Assembly (NCBI GenBank): GCA_035578155.1
Contig: JAPWDM010000049.1
Location: 1,010,663-1,074,662, forward strand
Length of the DNA: 64,000 bases
Reading direction: 5' to 3'
Source of the DNA: Brachynemurus nebulosus
Taxonomy: Eukaryota > Arthropoda > Insecta > Neuroptera > Myrmeleontidae
Shown: piece after piece, positions 51,084-62,530 of the stretch
Layout: each line of letters starts with the position of its first letter
Position numbering within the stretch: the stretch's first letter is position 1
The notes under the pieces: generated by a model
The model's input: the letters and a program-made list of their open reading frames with translations, nothing else
What the model was told of the DNA's origin: nothing
Databases searched by the model: none
Position numbers and translations under genes: made by a program

Positions 51084-51890
51084 TTAAAATTGGGGTACCG
51101 CTGCCGGTGGATGGCGCGGTCAGCAGCACCCGGCGGCATCGCCTACCAAGGGCATGCGCCGCCATAGACGATAAAGATAAAAAAAACATACACAAAACAG
51201 ACAGGAACACATAAATGCGATAGACAAGGGACAAAACATACACATAATAAAATCCATCGATGGGCCCTGCCATCCCAGGGCTTAAAAAGAGCGGACAGTC
51301 CTTGGTGACGGTACGATAAGTACTAGACAGAGCGTCCGGTCACCAAGGCCTGGAAGCCATCGCTGGAACTCCCTCCGAGGTGCAAACGGCCCCGGAGTGG
51401 AGTAACCTGACTAGAACCACACAAAATATCACAGAATATTATCACAAAAATATATCACAGACAAAACTTATTGCTTCCCTGGGAGGCCACAAGCCGACCA
51501 GTGAAGCAATAAGGAGTTAAAACAATACCGCTGTAGAGCCATAACAACAGGCCTACAGCGGCATAACAAAATATCACAGATGGAAGAACAAATGATGTAC
51601 CACCTCGGGTGTAAAAGGCCCTCGGTAGTACATCGTTAAAAAGAAATAACAACAACAAAAAAAATGTATAAATAACAACAGTACCACTAAGGGTGTAAAA
51701 GGCCCTTAGTGGCATAACGACAATACTAAAAGTACCCTGCCAGACCAGCTGGAACAGGGTATCGGTAATAAATAAGACAACACAAAAATCTTGAAAACAC
51801 ATAGATTAAAAACAAAGCTGACAAATAAAATTCACTGTCGGGGGAGATAAATAGAGACGACTTAGAATAAAATTTAGAGATGTAAAGCCC
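51084..51890 (-). ncRNA. 3' UTR of I-group LINE: string of stem-loops
   Basis: Consecutive inverted repeats, given on the + strand: 51262-51282 (GCCCTG), 51300-51348 (CCTTGGTGAC, perfect 10 bp), 51373-51397 (CTCCGAGG, one mismatch), 51468-51512 (15 bp, one mismatch), 51528-51561 (CCGCTGTAG, perfect 9 bp), 51594-51634 (GATGTAC.AC), 51684-51712 (CCACTAAGGG, perfect 10 bp) and 51733-51761 (TACCCTG, perfect 7 bp). Near 51131-51162 there is a GGCGGC/GCCGCC stem. The spacers repeat ATATCACAGA (RNA sense TCTGTGATAT). The last two large hairpins share the loop GTGTAAAAGG. Probably an RNA structure of the element transcript, not an independent RNA gene. Confidence 0.75.
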
Positions 51891-54800
51891 CTACAGTCTC
51901 TGAAGAAGGTTCGAATTTCTGAGAAATTCAATCATCCTTCTTTCAGAGACAGCATCATAACTGAGAGCGTTGGCTACATTATTTGGGAGCTGCAACCTCT
52001 GGCGCAATGGCTCAAAGGTTACACATTCCTCAACTATATGCCTCACGGTCAGCGCCGTCCCGCAGGCGGCGCACCTTGGCTGATCCTCACCGGCGAGAAG
52101 ATGACGATGTGTTAACGCCGTGTGGCCCAAGCGTAAACGCGTCAGGGCCACACTCTCTCGCCGGCTCAGATTTACAGGTGCCGGAGTTCTTCGGACCTCA
52201 GGTTTCACCTGTCTGAGCTTAGCCGTGAGGTTGTTCCACTCACGTTGCCATTTCTGATCGATCGCCGATCTAATGCACACTCTCAGATCCTCTGGGCGAA
52301 TGGCAATGTCCTGTGGCTCACCGACTTCGGCTGCATGACGTGCTGCCTGGTCGGCGAGTTCATTGCCAGGTATCCCCACATGTCCGGGAATCCAAAAGAA
52401 GGTGATCGACTTTTGGCGGAGCATGTAGAGACACATTCGGATGTTCTGCACCAGTGGATCGATGGTATGAGAGTGGCAGATCGCTTGCAACGCGCTCAAC
52501 GAGTCGGAACAAATGAGGAATGCGCTGTCTTCGGATGTTTGACAGAATCGCAGGGCTTGCAGAATAGCATATAATTCTGCAGTATACACAGTGGCCTGGG
52601 GAGGAAGTGACCAAGCGTGAGGATCGTCACGAATGACGATGGCACTTCCAACACCCGTAGCGGTTTTGGAACCATCTGTGTATATGCAGAGAGAGTCAAG
52701 TTCGCTAATGATCTCGTAAAAGCGGGATCGATATTCAAATGAACTGGTCTCCTCCTTTTTGAGACCAGTCAGGTCGAAACGACACCTGACGTTAGGGATC
52801 AGCCAAGGAGGTACTTCCATAGGACGTTTGGGAAGTACCTTGGCGAACTGTAAGTGCAGACTCTCTAATAACTCCTGCGTTCGAACGGCCACTGGTCGAC
52901 TTATGGTCGGACGTCGACCGTAGAGCCCCTGTAAACGGTATCTGAATAGAGTCGGGTGATTGATATGCGTAGGTGTTGCATATACCCCCGCTGCATAATT
53001 GAGCAAGAGACGCTCACGTCTCAGTCGCAGCGGAGGAAGGCCCGACTCTACGCAGAGGCTCATAGAAGGGCTCGTTCGAAATGCTCCCGTAGCCAGTCGT
53101 ATGCCTGCATGGTGAACAGGATCTAGGAGTAAGAGCGCAGACGCCCGGGCGGAGGAGTAAGCAATGCTGCCGTAATCAATCCTAGTCAGAACTAGCGATT
53201 GATACAGGCGAAGCAACGACTCCCGGCCCGCACCCCACGATGCACCAGCCAAGCACTTAAGCATGTTTATTGTCCTGCGACAACTCGCAGCTAAGGCTTG
53301 GAGGTGTGGACGCCACGTAAGTTGTTTGTCAAAAATAAGTCCTAGAAACCTGACGCTATCAACGCACTGAAGGTTGGATCCTTTTAAAGTGAGGACAGGA
53401 TCCGGATGTGCGTTGCGCTTTCTGCAGAAGTGAACCACCGATGTTTTTTGTGGAGAGAAGCGAAAACCAAGAGCTTCTGCAGAAGTCACCACTTCGTTGA
53501 TGCCTTGTTGCAGCCGTTGTTGAATATCCTCGATGGAATCGGCTGCGTAAAATATGGTGAGGTCATCAACGTACAAGCAACGACGAATTGGGGCTGAAGC
53601 TGCAATATGACTGACTGCGATGGAAAATAAGGTGACACTAATGGTGGAGCCTTGAGGAACACCATTCTCCTGGGAGTGGGCCTCAGACTCAGTGTCACCT
53701 ACCCGGACACGAAAAGAACGGTCAGTCAGAAAACTTTTTACGAACTGAGGGAGGTTACCTCTTAAACCCCAGTCGTGCAGCTTCTTGAGAATGCCATACC
53801 TCCAGGTCATATCATAAGCTTTCTCCAAATCGAAGAACACGGCCACAAGGTGTTTTCGTTGGAGAAAGGCGTCTTGAATGGCATTCTCGAGGCGAACAAG
53901 ATGGTCCGTAGTCGAATGGTATCGGCGGAACCCACATTGATGTTTAGGTATAAGGTTGTGGGATTCCAGCCACCAGACGAGACGGTTGTTCACCATTTTT
54001 TCCAATACCTTGCTGAAACAGCAAGTCAAGAATATTGGACGGTAGCTAGTTAGTTGCGATGAATCTTTACCCTCTTTTAGCAGCGGAATGATGGTAGCTT
54101 CTCGCCACTGCGGAGGGTAAACGCCTTGCCTAAAAATTTCGTTGTAAAGATCCAGTAACCTACACTTACCAGGATAAGGCAGGTTCCGGATCATGGCGTA
54201 GGGGATCTCATCAGGTCCAGGGGAAGTATCCCCAGATCCCCGAAGCGCCTCCAGTAATTCTTGCATAGAAAACGGTTGGTTGTACTGGAGGGATTCATCT
54301 GAGAAAAAATCAAGATCGTTTTGTTCGTGTTCGATCTTGATCCGCAGGAAGTCCGGGTCATAGTTTTGGGAGCCACTGACGCGCTCAAAGTGCTTAGCTA
54401 AGCAATTAGCTATTTCTGCGCGTTCAGTGATGTTCCGACCGTCAACGACGAGAAGGGAGGGTATAGGTGAACGGGAATATTTCCCAGTAATGGCCCTCAC
54501 TCTTCTCCATACCTCTGAGGTGGTCGTGGAGGTGTTTATGGCCGAAACATATTGCTCCCATGATAGCCTCTTTTGTTCTTTAATTGTGCGTTTACAGCGT
54601 GCTTGAGCACGGTTGTAGGCTATCACATTTTCCTGCGTGGGGCGACGTCTGAGTTCGTGGTACGCCCGCTTTTTCTCTGCAACTGCTACACTGACGACTT
54701 CATTCCACCATGGTACTTGATGTTTGGGTGGAATGTTGGACGACTTCGGTATACTCGTATATGCTGCTTCATTGACACTGGAGGACATTTTCTCCACATC

Positions 54801-55553
54801 ATCTTCTACGTCTCCAGTCAGCTCGGGTGTACGGAATGAATTAGCGTACATTTCCCAATCGGCTTGACGGAGACGCCATCTCGGCGAAGACGAATGTGGA
54901 GTCATCGGCAGGGTACTATTTAAAATAATAGGTATATGGTCGCTACCGTATGAGTCTGACGCCAGCGTCCACTCATAACGGTGCGCCATAACCGGTGAGC
55001 AAAGTGATAAGTCGATAGCCGACAACTCACCGGTTCTTGCATTAATAAAAGTACCTTCACCGGAATTCAACAAGACCGTTTCAGACTCATCTAGAAAACG
55101 TTCGATGAGTCTTCCACGGGCGTCTCTTGTGCTACAGCCCCACATAGGGCTGTGAGCATTAAAATCTCCTAGTAACAAAAATGGACGTGGTTACTGTAAG
55201 GTAAGCTCGGTCAGGGATTCGACATTCCAGTCGAAGTCTGGTAGGTAGACCGAGCATACTGTGAACTGGGGCGGTTTTAAAAATTGTACTGCAATAGCTT
55301 GTAGGGGGGTGTTTAATGGGTGGTCCCGGAAGGGGACGCCATCTCTGATTATGATGGCAACACCCCCCCTCGCCCTGATGTCTGGCTGTACGTCGTGCCG
55401 GCGGACTTGATGATATTTAATGTTAAATTGTTCCGCCGGCTTTAAATGTGTTTCTTGTAGGCACACGCACATAGGCGTGTGCTCAGCCAGAAGCATCTGC
55501 AATTCACAGTAATGGTGCTTAACACCATTACAGTTCCACTGTACGATAGCCAT
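51891..55553 (-). pseudogene. I-group LINE ORF2: EN-RT-RNase H, one stop
   Basis: The protein would nick target DNA, prime and copy the element RNA, and remove the RNA strand. The endonuclease spans the 55553-55191 frame (WNCNGVK start, QETHL) and continues past a single in-frame TAA at 55193-55191 into GDFNAHS and GSDHIPI. Numbering from 55178: reverse transcriptase ~305-590 with motif A FFDLEKAYD (Asp450), NGVPQGS and catalytic YVDD (536-539); RNase H ~828-950 with Asp835, Glu868, Asp892 and Asp943, and WIPGHVGIPGNELAD; a C-terminal CX2CX7HX4C zinc motif at 1036-1052. All catalytic residues are kept. About 1,220 codons is the usual length. The first 120 residues and the rest cannot be joined without reading through the stop. 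Confidence 0.9.
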
Positions 55554-55590
55554 TTTCGTTACTACTAGGGTTGCTCCCTAGGAAGTGTGG

Positions 55591-57244
55591 CTACTTCCTA
55601 GGTTTCCCCTTGGGCCAGCCTTTTTTTCGCTTTACAACTTGTACCTCGGCATCGGAGTTATCAGACTCCGTGACCGAGGTATTTGTATAGGCGTCGGTCG
55701 TTGGGCGTTTGACACCCGTCCGAACCGACGCCGTCGACATGTCCGAGTCGCTCACTTGTATTGTTGTGGAGCGACTCGGGAGGGGGGTGACCGGGCGGGT
55801 AGGTGTGCCCGGTCGGGACGGCGTCTTTTGCCGCTGGGGCAGCGGCGCCGTCGTTTGTGGAGGCAGCATTGATTCTGCCTCCGAGGTGGAGGTGGTTGGT
55901 CCCTTTTTCGGGGACCGTTGTTGGGTCACCTCCTTCTCCCCCTCACTGCGACGTCTTCTTGGCGGTGACTTTTTCGGTGATGATTTCTTCGCTGCGGAAG
56001 ACGTCACAGTTTTAATTACTGGTCCCTGAGGGGTAGTTGTAATCACCCTTTTGGCCTCAGAGACCTTGGCTGGCGCGACAGCGGCTACTGTGGGTGTAGG
56101 TACAACAGCTACACCCACTGAGCGCATCAAGTTCTGCTGCATTAATTGCATGCATTCTTGCATCTTGCGCATAGTTTCTTTTATTTCTTTTATCTCATTA
56201 CTTTCCTTAGCCGCTGTAGGGACGGGGGCTGCAGCAGCGCGTGCATAGCCATCCAGAGCGGAACGACGAGGCACATTACCTAAAAGTTTACGGCGTGCCT
56301 CCGGGTACGTAAGTCGTTCCATAGCTCTCAGCTCTTGGATGGCTGATTCTTCTTTGAACTTGGGGCAGTTCCTTGACTTGGCGGAATGATTGCCCCCACA
56401 GTTCACACATTTTATCGGTTCGCCACACGGTCGTCCTTCGTGCAGTGGCTTACCGCACACGCAGATCTGCTGCTCAACGTTACAACGTTGTGAAACGTGT
56501 CCGTACTTTTGACACCTATAGCAGCGCATTGGCGCTGGGATGTACGGACGAACGTCCACTTTGTTGAACAGGCCAATTATCACTTGTTTCGGAAGACTTG
56601 TTTTATTAAAGGTTAGCAAAATTAAGGGGGATTCCGGATGTTTGTTCCCTCTATTATATTTAAGTCTTCTGGCCTCTATTACCCCCTGAGGAGACATCTC
56701 CGACACTATCTCGTCAAGTGAGCAGTACGCGAGCGACGGATGCATTATGACACCTCTGGAGTAATTTAATACTCCGTGTACTCACTTCCACCGCGTACTG
56801 CCCTAAGCTCTTCATATTTTGTATCTTTTCAGACTGTGTCGCTGAGAATGCCTCCACGAGCAACCCTTTGCCCGACAGTTTGGCATCCTTCACGTGTCCA
56901 ATTTCTGTATTAACAAGTTTTGCCAGCAGGAAGGGACTTATTTTACTAAAGTCACCTTCCGTCGGCTTCACAATCAAAAATCTTATAAACGAATCTGACA
57001 ATCTTGGGGTGTCTACGTCAACTAGACGCCCACGATATTTCCCTTTTGTTTTTTTGCTGGGAGGAGGGTTACCCCCCGAAGACTTAGTGACTGGTCCACC
57101 GGCTGGTGGTGCAGTCACGCTCGATGAGGTAGCGGCTGCAACCCCGCTACCGTTGCTCCCACCAGATGTTGTCGGTGGAGCAGGGTTCGCGTCCGGTTTG
57201 ACGGGCCCGGACTCGCCCGAAGAAGAAATTTGTTTTTCACCCAT
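55591..57244 (-). pseudogene. I-group LINE ORF1 (gag-like), one frameshift
   Basis: ATG at 57244 opens MGEKQISSSG, a Ser/Pro/Gly-rich N-terminus, then a folded region (RFLIVKPTEGDFSKISPFLL...). A one-base frameshift near 56765-56785 moves the frame; the second part begins with the SRGVI-type motif and continues from MHPSLAYCSLDEIVSEMSPQ. Zinc knuckles follow: CYRCQKYGHVSQRC (CX2CX4HX4C), a CVCGKPLHEGRPC variant and CVNCGGNHSAKSRNC. A basic Ser/Pro/Arg-rich tail ends at 55591. ORF1 proteins bind the element RNA and carry it to the target. Spacing to ORF2 is 37 bases. About 550 residues in total. Confidence 0.85.
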
Positions 57245-57714
57245 AAAATGTTATACAGAAAACCCCCACCCCGCTCCCCACCCTCCACGGAGCCTCATAA
57301 GGGACGTGGGACTCCCACGCCAGGGATACGGGAATGAGGGGCCCTAGGGACGAAGCCCATTGCCCCAGTGACACGCACGACCCCGGGGCGCTCGAAGTTA
57401 CTGCGGCCGGTGCATAACCGCAGCCACGGTCTATGCTTGAAGCCAGGGCCGAAGTGAAGTGTTGTTCCACCGTACTCGCAAGTACGGCTTCCCTCAGTCA
57501 CCAGGATCCCCTTTTCCAAACAACGCCGCTAAGCCACACACGAGCTAGTGTGGGTCCCGAAGATGACTTGAAGTTGGGACAATAAAGAAGAACGAAAAAA
57601 ATAAAACCAAAAACAAAAAGGCAACAAAAGATAAAAGAAAACCTGAAACAAAAAGAAATCAAAATAACGAAAACAAAAAAACAATAAAAACGAAACGAAA
57701 TAAAAACTCAAATG
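57245..57714 (-). promoter_or_regulatory. 5' UTR of I-group LINE
   Basis: About 470 bases upstream of the ORF1 start, GC-rich near the gene and T-rich (RNA sense) at the outer end. It contains a perfect 7-bp hairpin CCGTACT/AGTACGG with a four-base loop (57470-57487). LINEs of this group carry internal promoters here; no specific promoter motif can be identified. The outer boundary is set by the repeat TTTACGAT, which starts at 57715. Confidence 0.55.
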
Positions 57715-57723
57715 CCTTTACGA

Positions 57724-57731
<8 letters not shown>
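57715..57731. repeat. Candidate target-site duplication, 5' side
   Basis: TTTACGATATTATTATT here and at 51058-51074. The first eight bases are not part of the microsatellite, so the match is not explained by the ATT run alone. Confidence 0.6.

Positions 57732-57771
<40 letters not shown>
57725..57771. repeat. (ATT)n run, tail of second LINE copy
   Basis: About 15 ATT units followed by a T run and AAAATTGGGGTAC. On the minus strand this is the TAA-type 3' tail of the copy at 57783. Confidence 0.85.
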
Positions 57772-57772
<1 letters not shown>

Positions 57773-59406
57773 TTTTTTTTTTAAAATTGGGGTACTGCTG
57801 CTGGTGGATGGCGCGGTCAGCAGCACCCGGCGGCATCGCCAACGAAGGGCATGCGCCGCCAAACACAATATAAATAAAAACAACACGTAAAGACAGGGAC
57901 ACATAAATGCACTAGACAACGGACAAACATACACATATAAAATCCAACGATGAGCCCTGCCATCCCAGGGCTTAAAAAGAGTGGACAGTCCTTGGTGACG
58001 GTACGATAAGTACTAGACAAAGCGTCCGGTCACCAAGGCCTGGAATCCATCGCTGGGACTCCCTCCGAGGTGCAAGAGGCCTCGGAGTGGAGAAACCTGA
58101 CTAGACAATCACTAAGTATCACAGATAAATATCACAGTAAAAATCACAGACAATACTTATTACGTCGCTGGGAGACCACAGGCCGACCAGCGACGCAATA
58201 AGGAGTTAAAACAATACCGCTGTGGAGCCATAACAACAAGCCCACAGCGGCATAACAAAATATCACAGATAAATAAAAACAAATGATGTACCACCTCGGG
58301 TGTAAAAAGCCCTCAGTGGTACATCGTTAAAACATATTAAAAAACAACCTTATTAAAAAACAAAAACAACAATATCACAAGTTTGACAATATTTCTTGCT
58401 CTGTGACACGATTCCGCTCCCCATAGTCTCGACAATTCCGAAATGGCTTCGTCAACACCTAGGAGCTCACACGTGTAGGGACAGTGACATCTGATTACTG
58501 AGCAACATGTACTGTTCTGTCAGATAGCTGATTACTGGGTACATGTGCCGTTCTGTCAGATGTCGGGGTCAACCTACACGGGAGACCGGTACGATGACTA
58601 GGCCACGTTCGTCCGAGTCGAGGCTATAGAGAACGGGACAATGCCACAGAATATCACAGTATATCTGACTTATGTCCCTATGACCCCGACGGGGCAAAAG
58701 CAGTCCCAGGACGCTCAAGCTCGCATCCGTATGAGGGAAGACGACATCTCCTTACTAAGCGAGCTCGCTCAAGCTGTTCGGGCAGATGTCGACTCATACG
58801 CCTGGATGACGCGAACGAGTGCGTCGAATACCGCATTCCTACCCGTCGAAGTCACAGGGACAAAAAATCACGCAATAACACAGCCAATCACTTTATCACT
58901 TTTGTGTCCACTGGAGTGCACCATCCAGGGGACACTATAAGATTTAAAAACAAATAAAAAAAAAAAAAACAGAATCACAGCACGAAATCACAGACAAAAC
59001 TACACAAATCACAATATAAAAATATCACTAATCGACTAGGCGGAACACGACTCACGACTTCGAAAATCACACACATACGGATACTAAACGCACACGAACT
59101 GTTGCCAGACATCCGGGCGAGAAGCTATTGCACAATCAGACGGTGGTGTTTCTCTCATACGGTGGATATCTCTGTCGGTCATACGACGTTCGTCCTCGTC
59201 GAAAATTTTGATCCGGCATCTTTTGTGAAAACAGTGGTACCTCGAGAAGGAAAGGTGCCGATCTTGGGTAGTCAGAGGCTAATGGAATCCGAAGATTACT
59301 GTATTGCGCATAAACTACCCCTGGAACCCTTAGCCTCCTTGACACCAATGGGGGATAAATATCCCTCACGGGTGCCAAGGGCAGCTGCTATAGGTATCCT
59401 CACCAC

Positions 59407-59408
<2 letters not shown>
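57772..59408 (-). mobile_element. Second I-group LINE copy, 3' UTR plus unmatched part
   Basis: 57781-58340 matches the 3' untranslated region of the first copy with scattered differences, keeping every stem-loop of the shared part (TGCTGCTG/CAGCAGCA 57796-57825; CCTTGGTGAC 57990-58038; CTCCGAGG 58063-58087, here perfect; 58157-58201; 58217-58250; 58285-58325). Past 58340 the two diverge. The rest (to 59408) is also GC-richer than its surroundings, contains more TATCACAG phrases and further inverted repeats (58473-58579, 58743-58790, 58904-58935), but no clear coding. A short minus-strand frame near 58380-58490 (CPYTCELLGVDEAISELSRL) could be the end of a degraded ORF2; this is weak. Confidence 0.65.
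58492..58563. repeat. Two ~36-bp imperfect tandem units
   Basis: CTGATTACTGAGCAACATGT...GTTCTGTCAGATA is followed by CTGATTACTGGGTACATGTG...GTTCTGTCAGATG. The pair lies within the long hairpin at 58473-58579. Confidence 0.75.

Positions 59409-59470
<62 letters not shown>
59408..59470. repeat. (ATT)n microsatellite
   Basis: About 20 ATT units at the far edge of the GC-richer LINE block. It may be the insertion target or the tail of another element. The reading frame of Ile codons through it is an artefact. Confidence 0.95.
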
Positions 59471-62060
59471 TTGGTTGTATTGTTCCATCGTGTTGTGTGT
59501 TGCGTTTTATTCTCGCTATTCGCTAGCTAGCAAAATGAAAATGATAAATTGGTTTAACCGCGTCTAATGTTCTGTTAACTGCCTTTATGAATAATAATTA
59601 GCTAAAATTAATATTGTCGGCCGTGTGTATATGTTTTGGCTTTCTTGCGTTCAATAAGCCATTAAATGTAATTTTATTATATGTTGAGGCTAATATGGTG
59701 ACCCTTAGGTCCCTAAAAGTGTGTAAAATTTATTCCAAATCTATAAGAAACAGCTATAGAATAGTTAGCACCGAAATATCTAGTTACAGGATTTCATTCA
59801 CTAAACTGATGTGTGATTCTAACAAGAAGCTCATGTGAACAGCAAAATTTTCAAATATGAGCGGACAATGATGACTCACGAAGATGATTTGGTGCTATCG
59901 AAGCTTGGACTACATGAGAACGGTCAAAGTAAAACCTAAAAAAAGAGCTTTGTTGACTTATATGTTTCTACGCAACATGAACGAAATTAAAACCTGAACA
60001 AAACTTGGTCTGACATCATTAAACAAATGCTAGAAATAAAGCAAAATTAGAAGAAACAATTTTTTTTTTGTTATTTTTGTATTAAAATAACTATAGTAAC
60101 TTAAAAATATACGTTTAATTTTGCTTCATTCGTTAATGACGTCAGAACAACTTTGGTCAATTTGACCTATCGTAGATTCATTGTCCACAAAATAATTGTA
60201 GTAATGGTTAATATGATAATATTTTATTGGTCGATAGGTATAATGTTTATACGGTAACTTTAAATAATGCAAAATTTTCTCAATAACTAGTGGATAATTA
60301 TACAATAAGTGGATTCTTCAAAAGGAATAGAAAAATACAATTTTACAATTTTTTTCTCTAATCAGTTTTCATGATTGAAGAAAATGACATACATATTATA
60401 TTTACTTAGCAGTTACTATAAGGTTGACGATATTGTCCAACGTTGGTTAGGATTCTTATATTTGATTTTAGAATTTGTTTTATAATATTTTTAACGGACC
60501 TCCATGTGATGCCAGCCGAGTTTTGTAAATGGTATGATTAAACAATAGCCGATCACGAATCTGATCGTCAAAATTCCTATAAGTTAAACCATTGAATTGA
60601 TAAAGGACGAAAACTGTACTCAGCTAAAATTCTATAACTCGAAAACGACACAAGGCAGAAAAAAAAGGATTTTTGTGATAAAGTAGGGTTTAAAGGGTAA
60701 TAACGTAATATAAACTGTAGTGAAAATAATATTTCAAAAATCTTAAAATATGTCATAATATAACCTAAAAATTTTTAAGCATGATTTATGTATGGTTTGG
60801 TAGTGCAAATTATATCATGTAACGATATTACAAATTCGCTCTGGAAATAGAGTGTAAGAGATTTCCGAAATAAGGTCTTCTGAAATCATTACTTTTCACG
60901 GAAGTTCTGTAGTATTTAATCACAATTTTCTAAATTATTTTAGCTATTCTTGTAGAAGTAAAAATTGTACGTGCAAATCAGGATAACTGTTTCCATTTGG
61001 TAATCTTTTCATATATAAATATGTATTTAAGTTAAGATTTTTATTGAATGCGAACAATTATAATAAAAAAGCTGAAATACAAAAACAATATATTTGCAAA
61101 TTTAGCCGCTTCAGCACTTCCATTTTTATTTGATACTTTATATTTTTCAATATTTTTCTATTTTGACCACCTCCGACTGCGATAATGCTCCTTCTTGTAC
61201 TTTCTGGGTTAGGTCTGTCAACTTTGACTTACTGTTACCCAACCATCAGGGTCGAGTAGACCGGCCGGTGAATAAATATTACAAGTAAATTAATTATTTA
61301 ATTTAAATATGGAGACCTTAATGGGTGGATAATTTTACAGTATGACTTGCGGTTATCGAATTTATGATAATTTCAGAATATAAAATGCATTAGTTTCTTT
61401 AATGTATATCACAGACAAATTACCTATCTCAAACCCTTCGTTAACATGACACTTATTTATTTATTGAACAAAAAAATTATTTATCCCAAAATATATTAAT
61501 AATATATACGTATAATAAAATGGTGTATTTTCGGTATTAGCATGATAGATATTATTAACCTCGTTCTATCGTATCCTTACGTGCCGTGCCGCCTTATCCC
61601 TTTATTCGTTCACATCAATTATTAGACAAAAGAACATTATTCTAGTTTTTAAAATTTATTTCATTATATTACCGACATCAGATCTACCTACCAATATACA
61701 TACACATAAGATTGTTTCGAAATTTATTAATAACTAACAACCATAATTATATTGCCATATTCATTCGCTCACATTCATATATTGTTTAATTTTGTTATTT
61801 CGTATCTATATTGTACGTTATGTTACGAAATTTAATTAAAATTCTTCTAAATTAAATGTGTAAATAAATATATGACAAGAATATCTATATATTTGTTAGA
61901 ACAGAAAGCCTCAAACATTGGTTTATAATGCAACTAGCAGCCCATCCTGGGTTCGCTCAGGTGTCTATTTGTTTCCATTTTGGTGTTTTATATATTCTCT
62001 CACATATATATATTTTATATTTTACAAATGTTATTATTCCTACATATTTTATAGCCGTGG
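59471..62060. other. Unassigned AT-rich stretch
   Basis: No gene, RNA or clear repeat can be supported. Possibly still intron of the hnRNP-like gene. Confidence 0.4.
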
Positions 62061-62530
62061 CTTATGGATTCAAATACTTTTAAATCAGATATTCCAAAAT
62101 TCTGTACGAAATGTTATCTAAACGACTCCGAAATAGAAATGTCCAATCCGAAAGGGAGGGTTTGGAGTTAGTAGCTGACAAGTTATTGATATATATGAGT
62201 AAGTATTTATCAAGTAAAAAATAAAACGCAATAAAAGTTACATTCCGCTTAAAAGTTACAAATAATTACAATGAATCTTGCGATTTTATTTTTAGTGATC
62301 CTTAATCACTATGACTTTACTATTCATCGGCCCATAATCACTATGACTCCTTGTTACCCACTTGTCCATAACCATCATGGTCTTGCTTCCCAATAGTCCG
62401 TAATCACTATAACCTTACTACTCAGTGACTTATAATCACTGTGATCTTACTACTCAGTGGTAAAAATCACTATGATCTCACTACCCAGTGGTCCATGATC
62501 ACTATTATCTTACTACCCAAGTCCCGTCTA
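62060..62530. repeat. Dispersed repeat with 32-bp minisatellite, copy 2
   Basis: About seven diverged units of ~32 bases (CTTACTACTCAGTG..CATAATCACTATGA type) run from ~62281 to 62520. They are preceded by flanking sequence matching the 17.8-18.05 kb copy (GTTAGTAGCTGA, TTGATATATA, ATTCCGCTTAAAAGTTACAA, TTGCGA.TTTA). The unit length is the same in both, while the units differ, so the copies are old. Confidence 0.7.

Larger units (their letters stand above)
51069..57714 (-). mobile_element. I-group LINE, near full length
   Basis: A minus-strand non-LTR element with a 5' untranslated region (57714-57245), ORF1 (57244-55591), ORF2 (55553-51891) and an ~810-base 3' untranslated region ending in a TAA-rich tail. 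RNase H in ORF2, ORF1 with zinc knuckles and a TAA-type tail place it in the I group. TTTACGATATTATTATT occurs at both ends (51058-51074 and 57715-57731), which fits a target duplication in the tail of the second copy. Only one stop (ORF2) and one frameshift (ORF1) disable it. Its GC content is visibly above that of the surroundings. Confidence 0.85.

Noticed and set aside
52000..57350. Many + strand open frames of 60-160 residues
   Set aside because: They are shadows of the minus-strand LINE ORFs in GC-richer sequence.
58380..58490. Minus-strand frame CPYTCELLGVDEAISEL as the end of a LINE ORF2
   Set aside because: Too short and overlapping an inverted-repeat region; kept only as a weak possibility in the element entry.
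59102..59530. 142-residue frame with an Ile run on the + strand
   Set aside because: Half of it is the ATT repeat. The remaining part has no recognised similarity and lies in the LINE-related block, where the elements run on the minus strand.
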